7,332 bases of DNA from an uncultured Lysobacterales bacterium (GTDB taxonomy: Bacteria; Pseudomonadota; Gammaproteobacteria; Xanthomonadales; SZUA-36): the NCBI GenBank assembly GCA_937974465.1, contig CALJWY010000211.1, forward strand, positions 1-7,332, in the 5' to 3' direction. Below are positions 1 to 5,841 of this stretch, piece by piece. The translations under genes were made by a program, and so were the position numbers. The notes under the pieces were generated by a model, which saw only the letters and a program-made list of their open reading frames with translations, had not been told where the DNA came from and did not search any database. Numbering within the stretch: the stretch's first letter is position 1; each line of letters opens with the position of its first letter.

Positions 1-1683
1 GATTTCCGGGTCATCATCTTCGGAACGTTCATCATTTTCGGGCTCTGGTTCTGGTTCTGGCTCAGTCTCTGGTTCCGGCTCAGGTTCGGGTTCCGGCTCT
101 GGTTCCGGTTCTGGCTCAGGTTCTGGTTCTGGCTCAGGTTCTGGTTCTGGCTCAATATCCTGGTCTGTCATTGAGTCGGTATCAGCTGCCGTAGGCTCTG
201 CCTCCTCTCCTACTGCCCCTGCGTCATCAACCGGATCAGCGCTTCTGCGCATCAATCCCCAGACAATCAGGGCAATAAGAACAATCCCGATAGCAGCCAG
301 GGTCAACGTTTTGCCAGCATACCAGGGCTGTTCCTCACCACCCGGGGTAATCGCAACAGGCGGTTCCGGTTCACCTGATGTGCGTTCTTCTTCGAGCGTT
401 GATTCGAGCGCGGCCAAGTCTGTATCCTCAATGATTGCAGACGGGCCTTCCTGAACTTCAAGCTGGGATTCCAGTTCCTCGATCCGATCAGAAAGGTAAG
501 TATTCTCCTGCTGTGCATTAAGCAATTCTTCCTCTGTCCGGGATAACTCTTCCTTGATTGCCTGCGCGGATTCAACCTGCCCCGCCTGCTGAGTGGCCTC
601 GACCTCGGCCTCGGCTTCGGCAGGTGGCACCAACTCCAGGCGCCCTTCCTCTTCTGCAGGCTGCGGTTCCGGTGCATCATCAGCAGCAGATACCTGGTAA
701 TCACCACTGTCGGCCATTACCGGGGTATTGAAATCAGGTGCTGCGGTTGGAATACCGGTATGAAGCTCCTCGTTCTGGCGCACCACCTCCAGCAACGCTT
801 CCCTGGAACTCAAATCACCTATCTGCCGATAAGCCGGCAACCTTAAGATTGCGCCCCGTTTAAGCGAATTGATGTTGCCGCGTATGAAGGCTTCCGGATT
901 GTTACGTTGCAGCGCGAGCATAGTCTGGTTGATGGTGTATCCGCTGCCCTTGGCATAGTCCCGGGCAATCCCCCACAATGTCTCACCACGGGCAACTGGA
1001 CCATAAACCTGGTCACCTGAAGCGTCTTCTTCAAGCGTAGGTTCTGCCTGCTCTGGATCTGAGTCCATTACCTCATCGGTTGGCGGCTCTGTCCTGGCCT
1101 CTGTCGAGACGGCTTCGTTATCTGCAGATGCTGGCTCTTCGCTAACGGTATCCATGGTCTCGGACACTGCAGCAGATTCGATAATAGCCGGTGTACTAAC
1201 AGGTTCTTGAACCGCTGGAGCCTCGGCTGCCGTCATATCCTGAGCGGGCAGAGGAGCGGGCTTACGGGGAACAGGCGGTGCTGCTGACTCGAATGTTGGC
1301 GGGTCAAGGAACAAGGTGTACTCACGTAACATCCTGCCTCTTGCCCAAACGACTTCGACCAATATCTGTACAACCGGCTCGCTGATCTTCAGGTCACTGG
1401 TTATGCGAATATGCGGCTGAGCTGAATCAGTCAGCAGTTCAAATTCAAGCGGAACGGTGATCGCGGAACGACTCAATCCCAATAACTGAAAATCATCCGC
1501 GGATGCGAGTCCGGCAGTAATGCTCTGCAACTCTTCACTGGACTGGCTGATTAACTCAACCCGCACATCCAACGGTTGATCAAGATAGGACTCAACCGTG
1601 GCCCCACCCAGGCCCAGCGCAAACAATGCCGGGCTGAACAGGCCAAGTGCGGCTACCATTATCCATCGAACTTTTCTATACAT
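1..1683 (-). CDS. fimV: FimV-type polar hub protein, LysM and inner-membrane protein (C-terminus beyond the window)
   Basis: FimV proteins are inner-membrane organisers of the cell pole; in Pseudomonas they are needed for type IV pilus assembly and twitching. Seen here: a signal peptide at residues 1-22 (basic MYRKVR, hydrophobic core, cut after LFA, mature LGLGGATVES); the FimV N-terminal domain at about 23-129 ending LREYTLFLDPP; an acidic linker; a peptidoglycan-binding LysM domain at about 224-283 (RGETLWGIARDYA, GNINSLKRGAILRLP); a short AE-rich stretch; a coiled coil at about 376-411; one membrane helix at about 459-478 followed by RR; then a cytoplasmic acidic segment with a Glu-Pro tract at 511-548. 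The frame is open to the left edge (561 codons visible). The TPR-containing cytoplasmic C-terminus expected of the family must lie outside. Start ATG at 1683 has an AGGGA ribosome site 5 bases upstream. The gene follows asd, as in Pseudomonas, where truA comes next. Identification is secure. Confidence 0.93.
   Translation of the reverse strand, partial: MYRKVRWIMVAALGLFSPALFALGLGGATVESYLDQPLDVRVELISQSSEELQSITAGLASADDFQLLGLSRSAITVPLEFELLTDSAQPHIRITSDLKISEPVVQILVEVVWARGRMLREYTLFLDPPTFESAAPPVPRKPAPLPAQDMTAAEAPAVQEPVSTPAIIESAAVSETMDTVSEEPASADNEAVSTEARTEPPTDEVMDSDPEQAEPTLEEDASGDQVYGPVARGETLWGIARDYAKGSGYTINQTMLALQRNNPEAFIRGNINSLKRGAILRLPAYRQIGDLSSREALLEVVRQNEELHTGIPTAAPDFNTPVMADSGDYQVSAADDAPEPQPAEEEGRLELVPPAEAEAEVEATQQAGQVESAQAIKEELSRTEEELLNAQQENTYLSDRIEELESQLEVQEGPSAIIEDTDLAALESTLEEERTSGEPEPPVAITPGGEEQPWYAGKTLTLAAIGIVLIALIVWGLMRRSADPVDDAGAVGEEAEPTAADTDSMTDQDIEPEPEPEPEPEPEPEPEPEPEPEPEPEPETEPEPEPEPENDERSEDDDPEI
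47..154 (-). repeat. Six tandem 18-bp units encoding a Glu-Pro tract in fimV
   Basis: Six consecutive 18-bp units sit in perfect register (47-64, 65-82, 83-100, 101-118, 119-136, 137-154). Units 1, 5 and 6 are identical (plus-strand ggttctggttctggctca) and units 2-4 differ at a few bases. On the minus strand each unit encodes three Glu-Pro pairs. The full protein tract spans bases 40-153 and reads 14 EP pairs, one ET, then 4 EP pairs. It follows the membrane helix of FimV, so it probably forms a stiff, acidic, extended spacer on the cytoplasmic side. Because the unit is a multiple of three, gain or loss of a copy keeps the frame. The identical units suggest recent duplication by slippage; that is inference. 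Confidence 0.9.
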
Positions 1684-1688
1684 GGTTT

Positions 1689-1693
1689 TCCCT
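1689..1693 (-). promoter_or_regulatory. Ribosome binding site of fimV
   Basis: The minus strand reads AGGGA, then AAACC, then the ATG at 1683. The 5-base spacing and the signal peptide directly after the ATG fix this start. I see no convincing -35/-10 pair or terminator in the 75-base asd-fimV spacer (1684-1758), so fimV is probably read through from asd. Confidence 0.7.
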
Positions 1694-1758
1694 GTCAGTG
1701 TTTGACCACCAGTTTGCGTTACGAAACAACTAACTGCATGAGTTTACTTTTGCTTGCC

Positions 1759-2793
1759 TCAGGATTCCACTGGCATTTTGCCTGTGACCATCATTTTCAG
1801 GATCTGCACCGCATTCAGGGCCGCGCCTTTTCTGACATTATCACCCACAACCCACATGTTGATACCACGCGGATGACTCAGATCGCGGCGTAACCTGCTG
1901 ACAAACACTTCATCTTTACCTGCCGCATGCGTGACTGCGGTAACCTGGTCTTTGGGCTTAAGACTGTCAACCAGAACCAGACCCGGCGCTTTATTCATGG
2001 CATCGCGAACCGCATCCAGGTCAATATCTTCTCTTGTCTCGAGGTGCACGGCTTCCGAATGACCATAAAAAACGGGAATACGAACTGCCGTTGCGTTGAC
2101 ACTGATGGCGTCGTCCCGAAGAATCTTTTGGGTTTCCCAATGCAACTTCATTTCTTCACGGGTGTAGTCATTTTCCTGCATTGCATCAATCATCGGGATC
2201 GCATTGAATGCGATCGGCTGCGCAAATACGGACGGCTCAGCGTCCTTAAAACTCAAGCGCGCCATGGTCTGACGTGCCAATTCTTCCATGCCCTTGCTGC
2301 CGGCGCCGGAGACCGATTGATAGGTGGATACATTCACCCGATCAATGCCTGCAGCCGCATGAATTGGTGCAATCGCAATCAACATCTGGATGGTTGAACA
2401 ATTGGGATTGGAAATGATACTGCCCGGCTTAAGGTCTTTAAGCAAATCGCCATTAATCTCCGGCACAACCAGTGGAATGTCTTCGTCGCGCCGGAACGCG
2501 GAGGTATTATCGATGACCGTACACCCCGCCGCTGCGGCCCTCGGTGCGTGCTTGACACTAATGCCTGCACCTGCGGAGAACAGGGCAAAATCGGTGCCCG
2601 CGAAATCGTAATCATCCAGCACTTCTACTGCGAGGGTTCTGTGGCCAAACTCCACTGTTTTCCCCAGAGATTTCTCGCTTGCCAAGGCGTGAACATCGGC
2701 ATCTTTGAAGCCATACTCATGAAGAATCGACAGCATGGTCTCACCCACTGCCCCGGTGGCCCCAACCACCGCCAATCTTAGCCTTTCACTCAT
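1759..2793 (-). CDS. asd: Aspartate-semialdehyde dehydrogenase
   Basis: This cytoplasmic enzyme reduces aspartyl-4-phosphate to aspartate-4-semialdehyde with NADPH, the branch point to lysine/diaminopimelate, threonine and methionine. The 344-residue protein is full length for the short Asd class. Seen: the NADP-binding loop GATGAVG (11-17); substrate/phosphate site region NTSAFR (96-101); SNPNCST with the catalytic cysteine Cys132; YQSVSGAG (158-165) with Gln159; VRIPVFYGHSEAV with Arg238 and His245; and the C-terminal block HPRGINMWVVGDNVRKGAALN. All key residues are present, so it should be active rather than a degenerate Usg-type paralogue. A second asd elsewhere in the genome, as in Pseudomonas and Vibrio, cannot be excluded. 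The gene begins 21 bases after aroC and lies 75 bases before fimV. Its ribosome site is weak: AGGG 13 bases upstream of the ATG, or the purine run AAGAAAAGA. Confidence 0.95.
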   Translation of the reverse strand: MSERLRLAVVGATGAVGETMLSILHEYGFKDADVHALASEKSLGKTVEFGHRTLAVEVLDDYDFAGTDFALFSAGAGISVKHAPRAAAAGCTVIDNTSAFRRDEDIPLVVPEINGDLLKDLKPGSIISNPNCSTIQMLIAIAPIHAAAGIDRVNVSTYQSVSGAGSKGMEELARQTMARLSFKDAEPSVFAQPIAFNAIPMIDAMQENDYTREEMKLHWETQKILRDDAISVNATAVRIPVFYGHSEAVHLETREDIDLDAVRDAMNKAPGLVLVDSLKPKDQVTAVTHAAGKDEVFVSRLRRDLSHPRGINMWVVGDNVRKGAALNAVQILKMMVTGKMPVES

Positions 2794-2814
2794 TTTCTTT
2801 TCTTATCCCTGGCG

Positions 2815-3876
2815 TCAGCCGTTTTGCGCCCGCTGTCTGAGCACGTGGTCCATTAAAACGAGAGCCAACATGGCCTCTACTATCGGTGTGGCCCGGATGC
2901 CAACACAGGGATCATGGCGACCCTTGGTGACCACCTCCACAACGTTTCCTTCCTGATCAATGCTCGGGCAAGGAATTCTCAAACTCGAAGTGGGTTTGAA
3001 TGCGACGCTTACCAAAACATCCTGACCGCTTGAAATACCACCAAGAATGCCACCGGCATGATTACTCAGAAAACCATCCGGTGTAATCTCATCACGATGT
3101 TCCGTTCCCAGCTGATCCACGCAGGCAAATCCTGCGCCAATTTCCACGGCCTTGGCCGCGTTGATACTCATCATTGCCGATGCCAGGTCGGCATCCAGCT
3201 TTCCATAGACAGGTTCACCGAGCCCCGCTGGAACATTGCTGGCCATGGCTGAGATTCGCGCACCACAGGAGTCACCGCTTTTTCTGAGTTTGTCCATGTG
3301 TTCTTCAAGCTGCGTCACGACACTCGCGTCAGGGCTGAAAAAAGGATTGTCCTCAATAACGTCCATATCCATGACCTGATCAGTACGAATCGGGCCCAGC
3401 TGAGCCAGCCAGCCCCTGATTTCGATGCCGAACTGTTCCCTCAGGTACTTCTTGGCAATGGCGCCGGCAGCAACCCTTATGGCGGTCTCCCGGGCTGACG
3501 AACGCCCGCCGCCGCGATAATCGCGATGGCCATACTTTTTCCAATAGGTAAAGTCCGCATGCCCCGGCCTGAATGTCTTGGCGATATCTGCATAATCGCC
3601 TGATCTCGCATCTGTGTTTTCTATCACCAGCGCAATGGAAGTGCCGGTCGTTTTGCCCTCAAACACACCGGATAATACCTGCACCTCGTCCTTTTCCTTG
3701 CGCTGCGAAGTATGCCTGCTCTTGCCGGTGGCACGCCGGAACAGTTCATGCTGAATCTCGGCAGCATCAATTTCCAGTCCGGGTGGACAGCCATCGATCA
3801 CACAGCCAATAGCCGGGCCATGGCTTTCACCAAATGTTGTAACCCTGAATAATCGTCCGAATGTATTGTCAGACAT
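2815..3876 (-). CDS. aroC: Chorismate synthase
   Basis: AroC catalyses the last step of the shikimate pathway, converting 5-enolpyruvylshikimate-3-phosphate to chorismate with reduced FMN, in the cytoplasm. From the ATG at 3876 the protein has 353 residues, close to the roughly 360 of the E. coli enzyme. All three family signatures are seen: FGESHG near the N-terminus with His19, RPGHADFTY with His106 and GHRDYRGGGRSSARET (116-131), and GRHDPCVGIRATPIVEAM (319-336) followed by LALVLMD with Asp343. The start at 3876 is preferred over an in-frame ATG at 3921 because MSDNTFGRLFRVTTFGESHG aligns with the family N-terminus and a GGAG lies just upstream. The first codons overlap the end of prmB by 8 bases, which points to coupled translation. 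asd follows after 21 bases. Confidence 0.97.
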   Translation of the reverse strand: MSDNTFGRLFRVTTFGESHGPAIGCVIDGCPPGLEIDAAEIQHELFRRATGKSRHTSQRKEKDEVQVLSGVFEGKTTGTSIALVIENTDARSGDYADIAKTFRPGHADFTYWKKYGHRDYRGGGRSSARETAIRVAAGAIAKKYLREQFGIEIRGWLAQLGPIRTDQVMDMDVIEDNPFFSPDASVVTQLEEHMDKLRKSGDSCGARISAMASNVPAGLGEPVYGKLDADLASAMMSINAAKAVEIGAGFACVDQLGTEHRDEITPDGFLSNHAGGILGGISSGQDVLVSVAFKPTSSLRIPCPSIDQEGNVVEVVTKGRHDPCVGIRATPIVEAMLALVLMDHVLRQRAQNG

Positions 3877-4783
3877 GTTTTCTTTGCTCCAGAACTGCTC
3901 GTACATCGGCCTGGGCCGCAATCAATTGATCATATTCCAATAGGAATATCCCGTCACCACCATTGCAGAAATCTAGCCATAAAAAAGACACACGTGGCAG
4001 TAATTCAACCAGTGTTTCAGCACTTTCCCCAACCTCTACGATCAGGATACCGCTTTTTTCCAGGTAATTGGGTGAAGCATCCAGTATTTTCAGCACAATA
4101 TCCAGTCCATCTTCACCACACACCAGGCCACCCGAAGGCTCGGCCCTGTATTCGGCCGGTAATCGTCTGAAAACATCCTCTGAGACATAGGGTGGGTTGC
4201 TTACGATCAGCTCGTATTTTTTGTCCCCGATTGCATCAAAAAGGTCCGATTGAATAAGCTTGACCTTATCATTCAACTGGTACCGTTCAACATTCATCTG
4301 CGCAACTTTTAGCGCCGCGGAAGAAATGTCAACAGCATCCACAGATAGTTCAGGCATATGCATCGATATGGCTATCGCTATGCAGGCACCGCCGGTGCAC
4401 ATATCAAGAGCACGTGCTCCCGGCCTGACTGTCAGCCAGGGTGAAAATTGCTCTGGAATCAGTTCCGCCAATGGCGAGCGTGGAATCAGGACATCGCTGG
4501 TGACCTTAAAATCCAGACCGCAAAAACGTGCTTCACCTGTCAGGTAGGCCAATGGTGTGCGCTCTTCGATTCTTTTGCCAAGCAAACCTAGCAGTTCCAT
4601 CGACTCAATATCGTCCAGAATGCGATCCCATTGATCAAAACGGCCATCCATTGGCGCACCAAGAACGTGGAGTACCATCCATGCCGCTTCATCCTGTGCA
4701 TTATCAGTACCATGGCCAAAGAACAGATCGTTACGAACCATCTGCTCAGCACAGTACTCAAGCCATTCATTTGCGGTCTTCAT
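3869..4783 (-). CDS. prmB: 50S ribosomal protein L3 N5-glutamine methyltransferase
   Basis: PrmB uses S-adenosylmethionine to methylate a glutamine side chain of ribosomal protein L3 (uL3), an event linked to 50S assembly. The 304-residue product has the expected two-part design: an N-terminal helical substrate-binding domain with the conserved block RTPLAYLTGEARFCGLDF (75-92) and VLIPRSPLAELI (98-109), then a Rossmann methyltransferase domain with the AdoMet loop ALDMCTGGACIAIA (125-138), the acidic residue in DAVDIS (149-154) and the glutamine-binding motif NPPY (196-199). The RSPLAELI region and FCG wording match PrmB rather than its release-factor paralogue PrmC. The ATG at 4783 is chosen because GGAG lies 5 bases upstream and MKTANEWLEYC is a normal N-terminus; an open extension to 4888 would cross the promoter region. 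It is the first gene of the leftward cluster and overlaps aroC, the same pairing as in E. coli. Confidence 0.93.
   Translation of the reverse strand: MKTANEWLEYCAEQMVRNDLFFGHGTDNAQDEAAWMVLHVLGAPMDGRFDQWDRILDDIESMELLGLLGKRIEERTPLAYLTGEARFCGLDFKVTSDVLIPRSPLAELIPEQFSPWLTVRPGARALDMCTGGACIAIAISMHMPELSVDAVDISSAALKVAQMNVERYQLNDKVKLIQSDLFDAIGDKKYELIVSNPPYVSEDVFRRLPAEYRAEPSGGLVCGEDGLDIVLKILDASPNYLEKSGILIVEVGESAETLVELLPRVSFLWLDFCNGGDGIFLLEYDQLIAAQADVRAVLEQRKHV
3887..3890 (-). promoter_or_regulatory. Ribosome binding site of aroC, inside prmB
   Basis: The minus strand reads GGAG followed by 10 bases and then the ATG at 3876. The site lies within the last codons of prmB, so ribosomes finishing prmB pass over it. 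It supports the 3876 start against the 45-base longer reading from 3921. Confidence 0.6.
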
Positions 4784-4788
4784 TCGAT

Positions 4789-4792
4789 CTCC
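4789..4792 (-). promoter_or_regulatory. Ribosome binding site of prmB
   Basis: The minus strand reads GGAG, then ATCGA, then the ATG at 4783. This 5-base spacing decides the start in favour of 4783 over the upstream in-frame ATGs, the furthest of which is at 4888. Confidence 0.65.
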
Positions 4793-4844
4793 ATTGCCCC
4801 GGTCTCTTCTAACCTGGTCTTGCATAGCAGACAAGCAGAAGCGC

Positions 4845-4852
4845 ATTATAGT
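4845..4852. promoter_or_regulatory. Candidate divergent promoter with overlapping -10 elements (prmB and psd)
   Basis: In the 116-base spacer between the prmB and psd starts, the minus strand holds a perfect TATAAT (bases 4850 to 4845). The plus strand holds TATAGT (4847-4852), five of six matches, so the two elements share four base pairs. Initiation would fall near 4838 for prmB (leader of about 55 bases) and near 4859 for psd (leader of about 40 bases). Neither direction has a good -35 at 16-18 bases: the minus strand offers only poor matches, and a plus-strand TTGCAT at 4820-4825 is 21 bases away. The -10 matches are direct observation; promoter function is inference. Confidence 0.5.
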
Positions 4853-4899
4853 TAACTGTGCGGGAAACCGTACTTTCCTTTGCATCACGGGTTATTAAA

Positions 4900-5763
4900 A
4901 TGAAAACAGTCTTTGAGCGCTTACTTGCGGGTATACAAGCCCTGCTGCCCCAGCACTTCCTGTCCCGTATTGTCTATGCGGTGATGCGTTGTGAAACAAA
5001 GTGGGTCAAAAATACCCTGATTTACCTGATCAGCAAAGTCGCCGGTATCAATGCGGACGAAGCCCTGTCACCCGACCCGGCTGATTATGCCAGTTTTAAC
5101 GCCTGGTTCACGCGCGCCTTAAAACCCGGCGTCCGGACATTTGACCAAGAGAAGGACGCATTTATCTCTCCTTGTGATGGCAGAATCTCCGAGACCGGTT
5201 CACTGGATAAGAACCAGATCTTGCAGGCCAAGGGCAGAACCTACACGTTACAGAGCCTGCTGGCCAACGACCCGGTATGCGACGAACTGTTGGACGGCTA
5301 CTTTTCAACCATCTACCTGTCGCCCCGCGACTATCACCGTATCCACATGCCCATTACAGGCAAACTGGCACGCATGATCCATGTGCCCGGTCGATTATTC
5401 TCCGTCGCGCCTTACACAGCCCGCCAGGTGCCAAATCTGTTCGCCCGCAATGAGCGGGTTATTTCTGTTTTCAATACCGGGTCCGGGCCACTGGTCATGG
5501 TTCTGGTTGGCGCCATGCTGGTATCCAGCACTGAAACGGTCTGGGCAGGTGAAGTCACACCCAACAAGAACAAAAAGGTTAGTGTCAAAGATTACACCGG
5601 GCAAGACATCACACTTTCAAAAGGTGATGAGATGGGGCGATTTAATATGGGTTCCACCGTCATTCTGTTGATGCCTTCCAGGACCCTGGAAGGCAAAAGC
5701 GAACTGACTGCCGGTACAGCGGTCACTGTAGGACAACGGCTGGCAACATTATTTCCAAGGTAA
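4900..5763 (+). CDS. psd: Phosphatidylserine decarboxylase proenzyme
   Basis: Psd removes CO2 from phosphatidylserine to make phosphatidylethanolamine at the inner membrane. The proenzyme cleaves itself at a Gly-Ser bond, turning the serine into the pyruvoyl cofactor. From the ATG at 4900 the protein has 287 residues, normal for bacterial type I enzymes. Seen: PCDGRIS with Asp93; ILQAKGRTYTLQSLL (107-121); YLSPRDYHRIHMP with His146 and His149; FARNERVISVF; SSTETVWAGEVTP; and EMGRFNMGSTVIL with the cleavage site Gly251-Ser252, giving a 36-residue alpha chain. The site reads MGST where E. coli has LGST, a conservative change. An in-frame GTG at 4858 is rejected as start because it sits at the predicted transcription start and lengthens the N-terminus without homology. 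The ribosome site is weak (ACGGG 8 bases upstream). The gene is divergent from prmB and is followed after 32 bases by a terminator. Confidence 0.95.
   Translation: MKTVFERLLAGIQALLPQHFLSRIVYAVMRCETKWVKNTLIYLISKVAGINADEALSPDPADYASFNAWFTRALKPGVRTFDQEKDAFISPCDGRISETGSLDKNQILQAKGRTYTLQSLLANDPVCDELLDGYFSTIYLSPRDYHRIHMPITGKLARMIHVPGRLFSVAPYTARQVPNLFARNERVISVFNTGSGPLVMVLVGAMLVSSTETVWAGEVTPNKNKKVSVKDYTGQDITLSKGDEMGRFNMGSTVILLMPSRTLEGKSELTAGTAVTVGQRLATLFPR
5672..5695. repeat. Perfect 24-bp inverted repeat inside psd
   Basis: The arms TGCCTTCCAGG (5672-5682) and CCTGGAAGGCA (5685-5695) are perfect 11-base reverse complements separated by AC. The element lies in the last quarter of psd, in the codons for LMPSRTLEGKSE just after the GSTVIL cleavage motif, about 100 bases before the terminator. 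It has no T-run after it, so it is not a standard terminator. Function is unknown. It could be an RNA hairpin near the 3' end, a protein-binding palindrome, or chance. Confidence 0.75.
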
Positions 5764-5795
5764 CAAACGCGGCAACAACTGTTCCGCAGGCAAAA

Positions 5796-5823
5796 AAAAA
5801 GCCAGCCCGAAGGCTGGCTTTTT
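5796..5823. terminator. Bidirectional rho-independent terminator between psd and the receptor gene
   Basis: A 12-bp perfect stem (AAAAAGCCAGCC at 5796-5807 with GGCTGGCTTTTT at 5812-5823) closes a four-base CGAA loop. On the plus strand the GC stem ends in five Ts; on the minus strand the T-run is nine long (complement of 5792-5800). It lies 32 bases after the psd stop and 18 bases after the receptor stop, so it can end both convergent transcripts. The longer T-run favours tight termination of the receptor message. Confidence 0.93.
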
Positions 5824-5841
5824 GTATATCTGGGATTTAGC

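Noticed and set aside
47..154. Direct repeats that might suggest a CRISPR array or regulatory iterons
   Set aside because: The units are contiguous without spacers and stay in the fimV reading frame, encoding Glu-Pro pairs.
303..707. Minus-strand open frame of 134 codons rich in Arg and Ser
   Set aside because: It is an out-of-frame reading of fimV. The true fimV frame continues without a stop through this region and carries the coiled coil and membrane helix.
1708..1729. GTTT...AAAC inverted repeat in the asd-fimV spacer as a possible operator
   Set aside because: Only four base pairs match across an eight-base centre, which is expected by chance.
1927..2397. Plus-strand open frame of 156 codons
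   Set aside because: It is antisense to asd, whose catalytic motifs lie in the opposite frame.
3877..3921. Fifteen-residue N-terminal extension of aroC from an ATG at 3921
   Set aside because: It adds residues absent from the family N-terminus, deepens the overlap with prmB and lacks a better ribosome site than the one serving 3876.
4784..4888. Upstream extension of prmB to an ATG at 4888
   Set aside because: It would read through the candidate promoter, adds non-homologous residues, and the GGAG 5 bases before 4783 is the better initiation signal.
4858..4899. GTG start for psd at 4858
   Set aside because: It lies at the predicted transcription start, has no ribosome site, and the ATG at 4900 matches the usual N-terminal length of the family.
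5442..5463. Small hairpin CCCGC-AATGA-GCGGG followed by a T-rich stretch in psd
   Set aside because: It has only a five-base stem, no continuous T-run, and sits in the conserved FARNERVI codons, so it is most likely coding coincidence.
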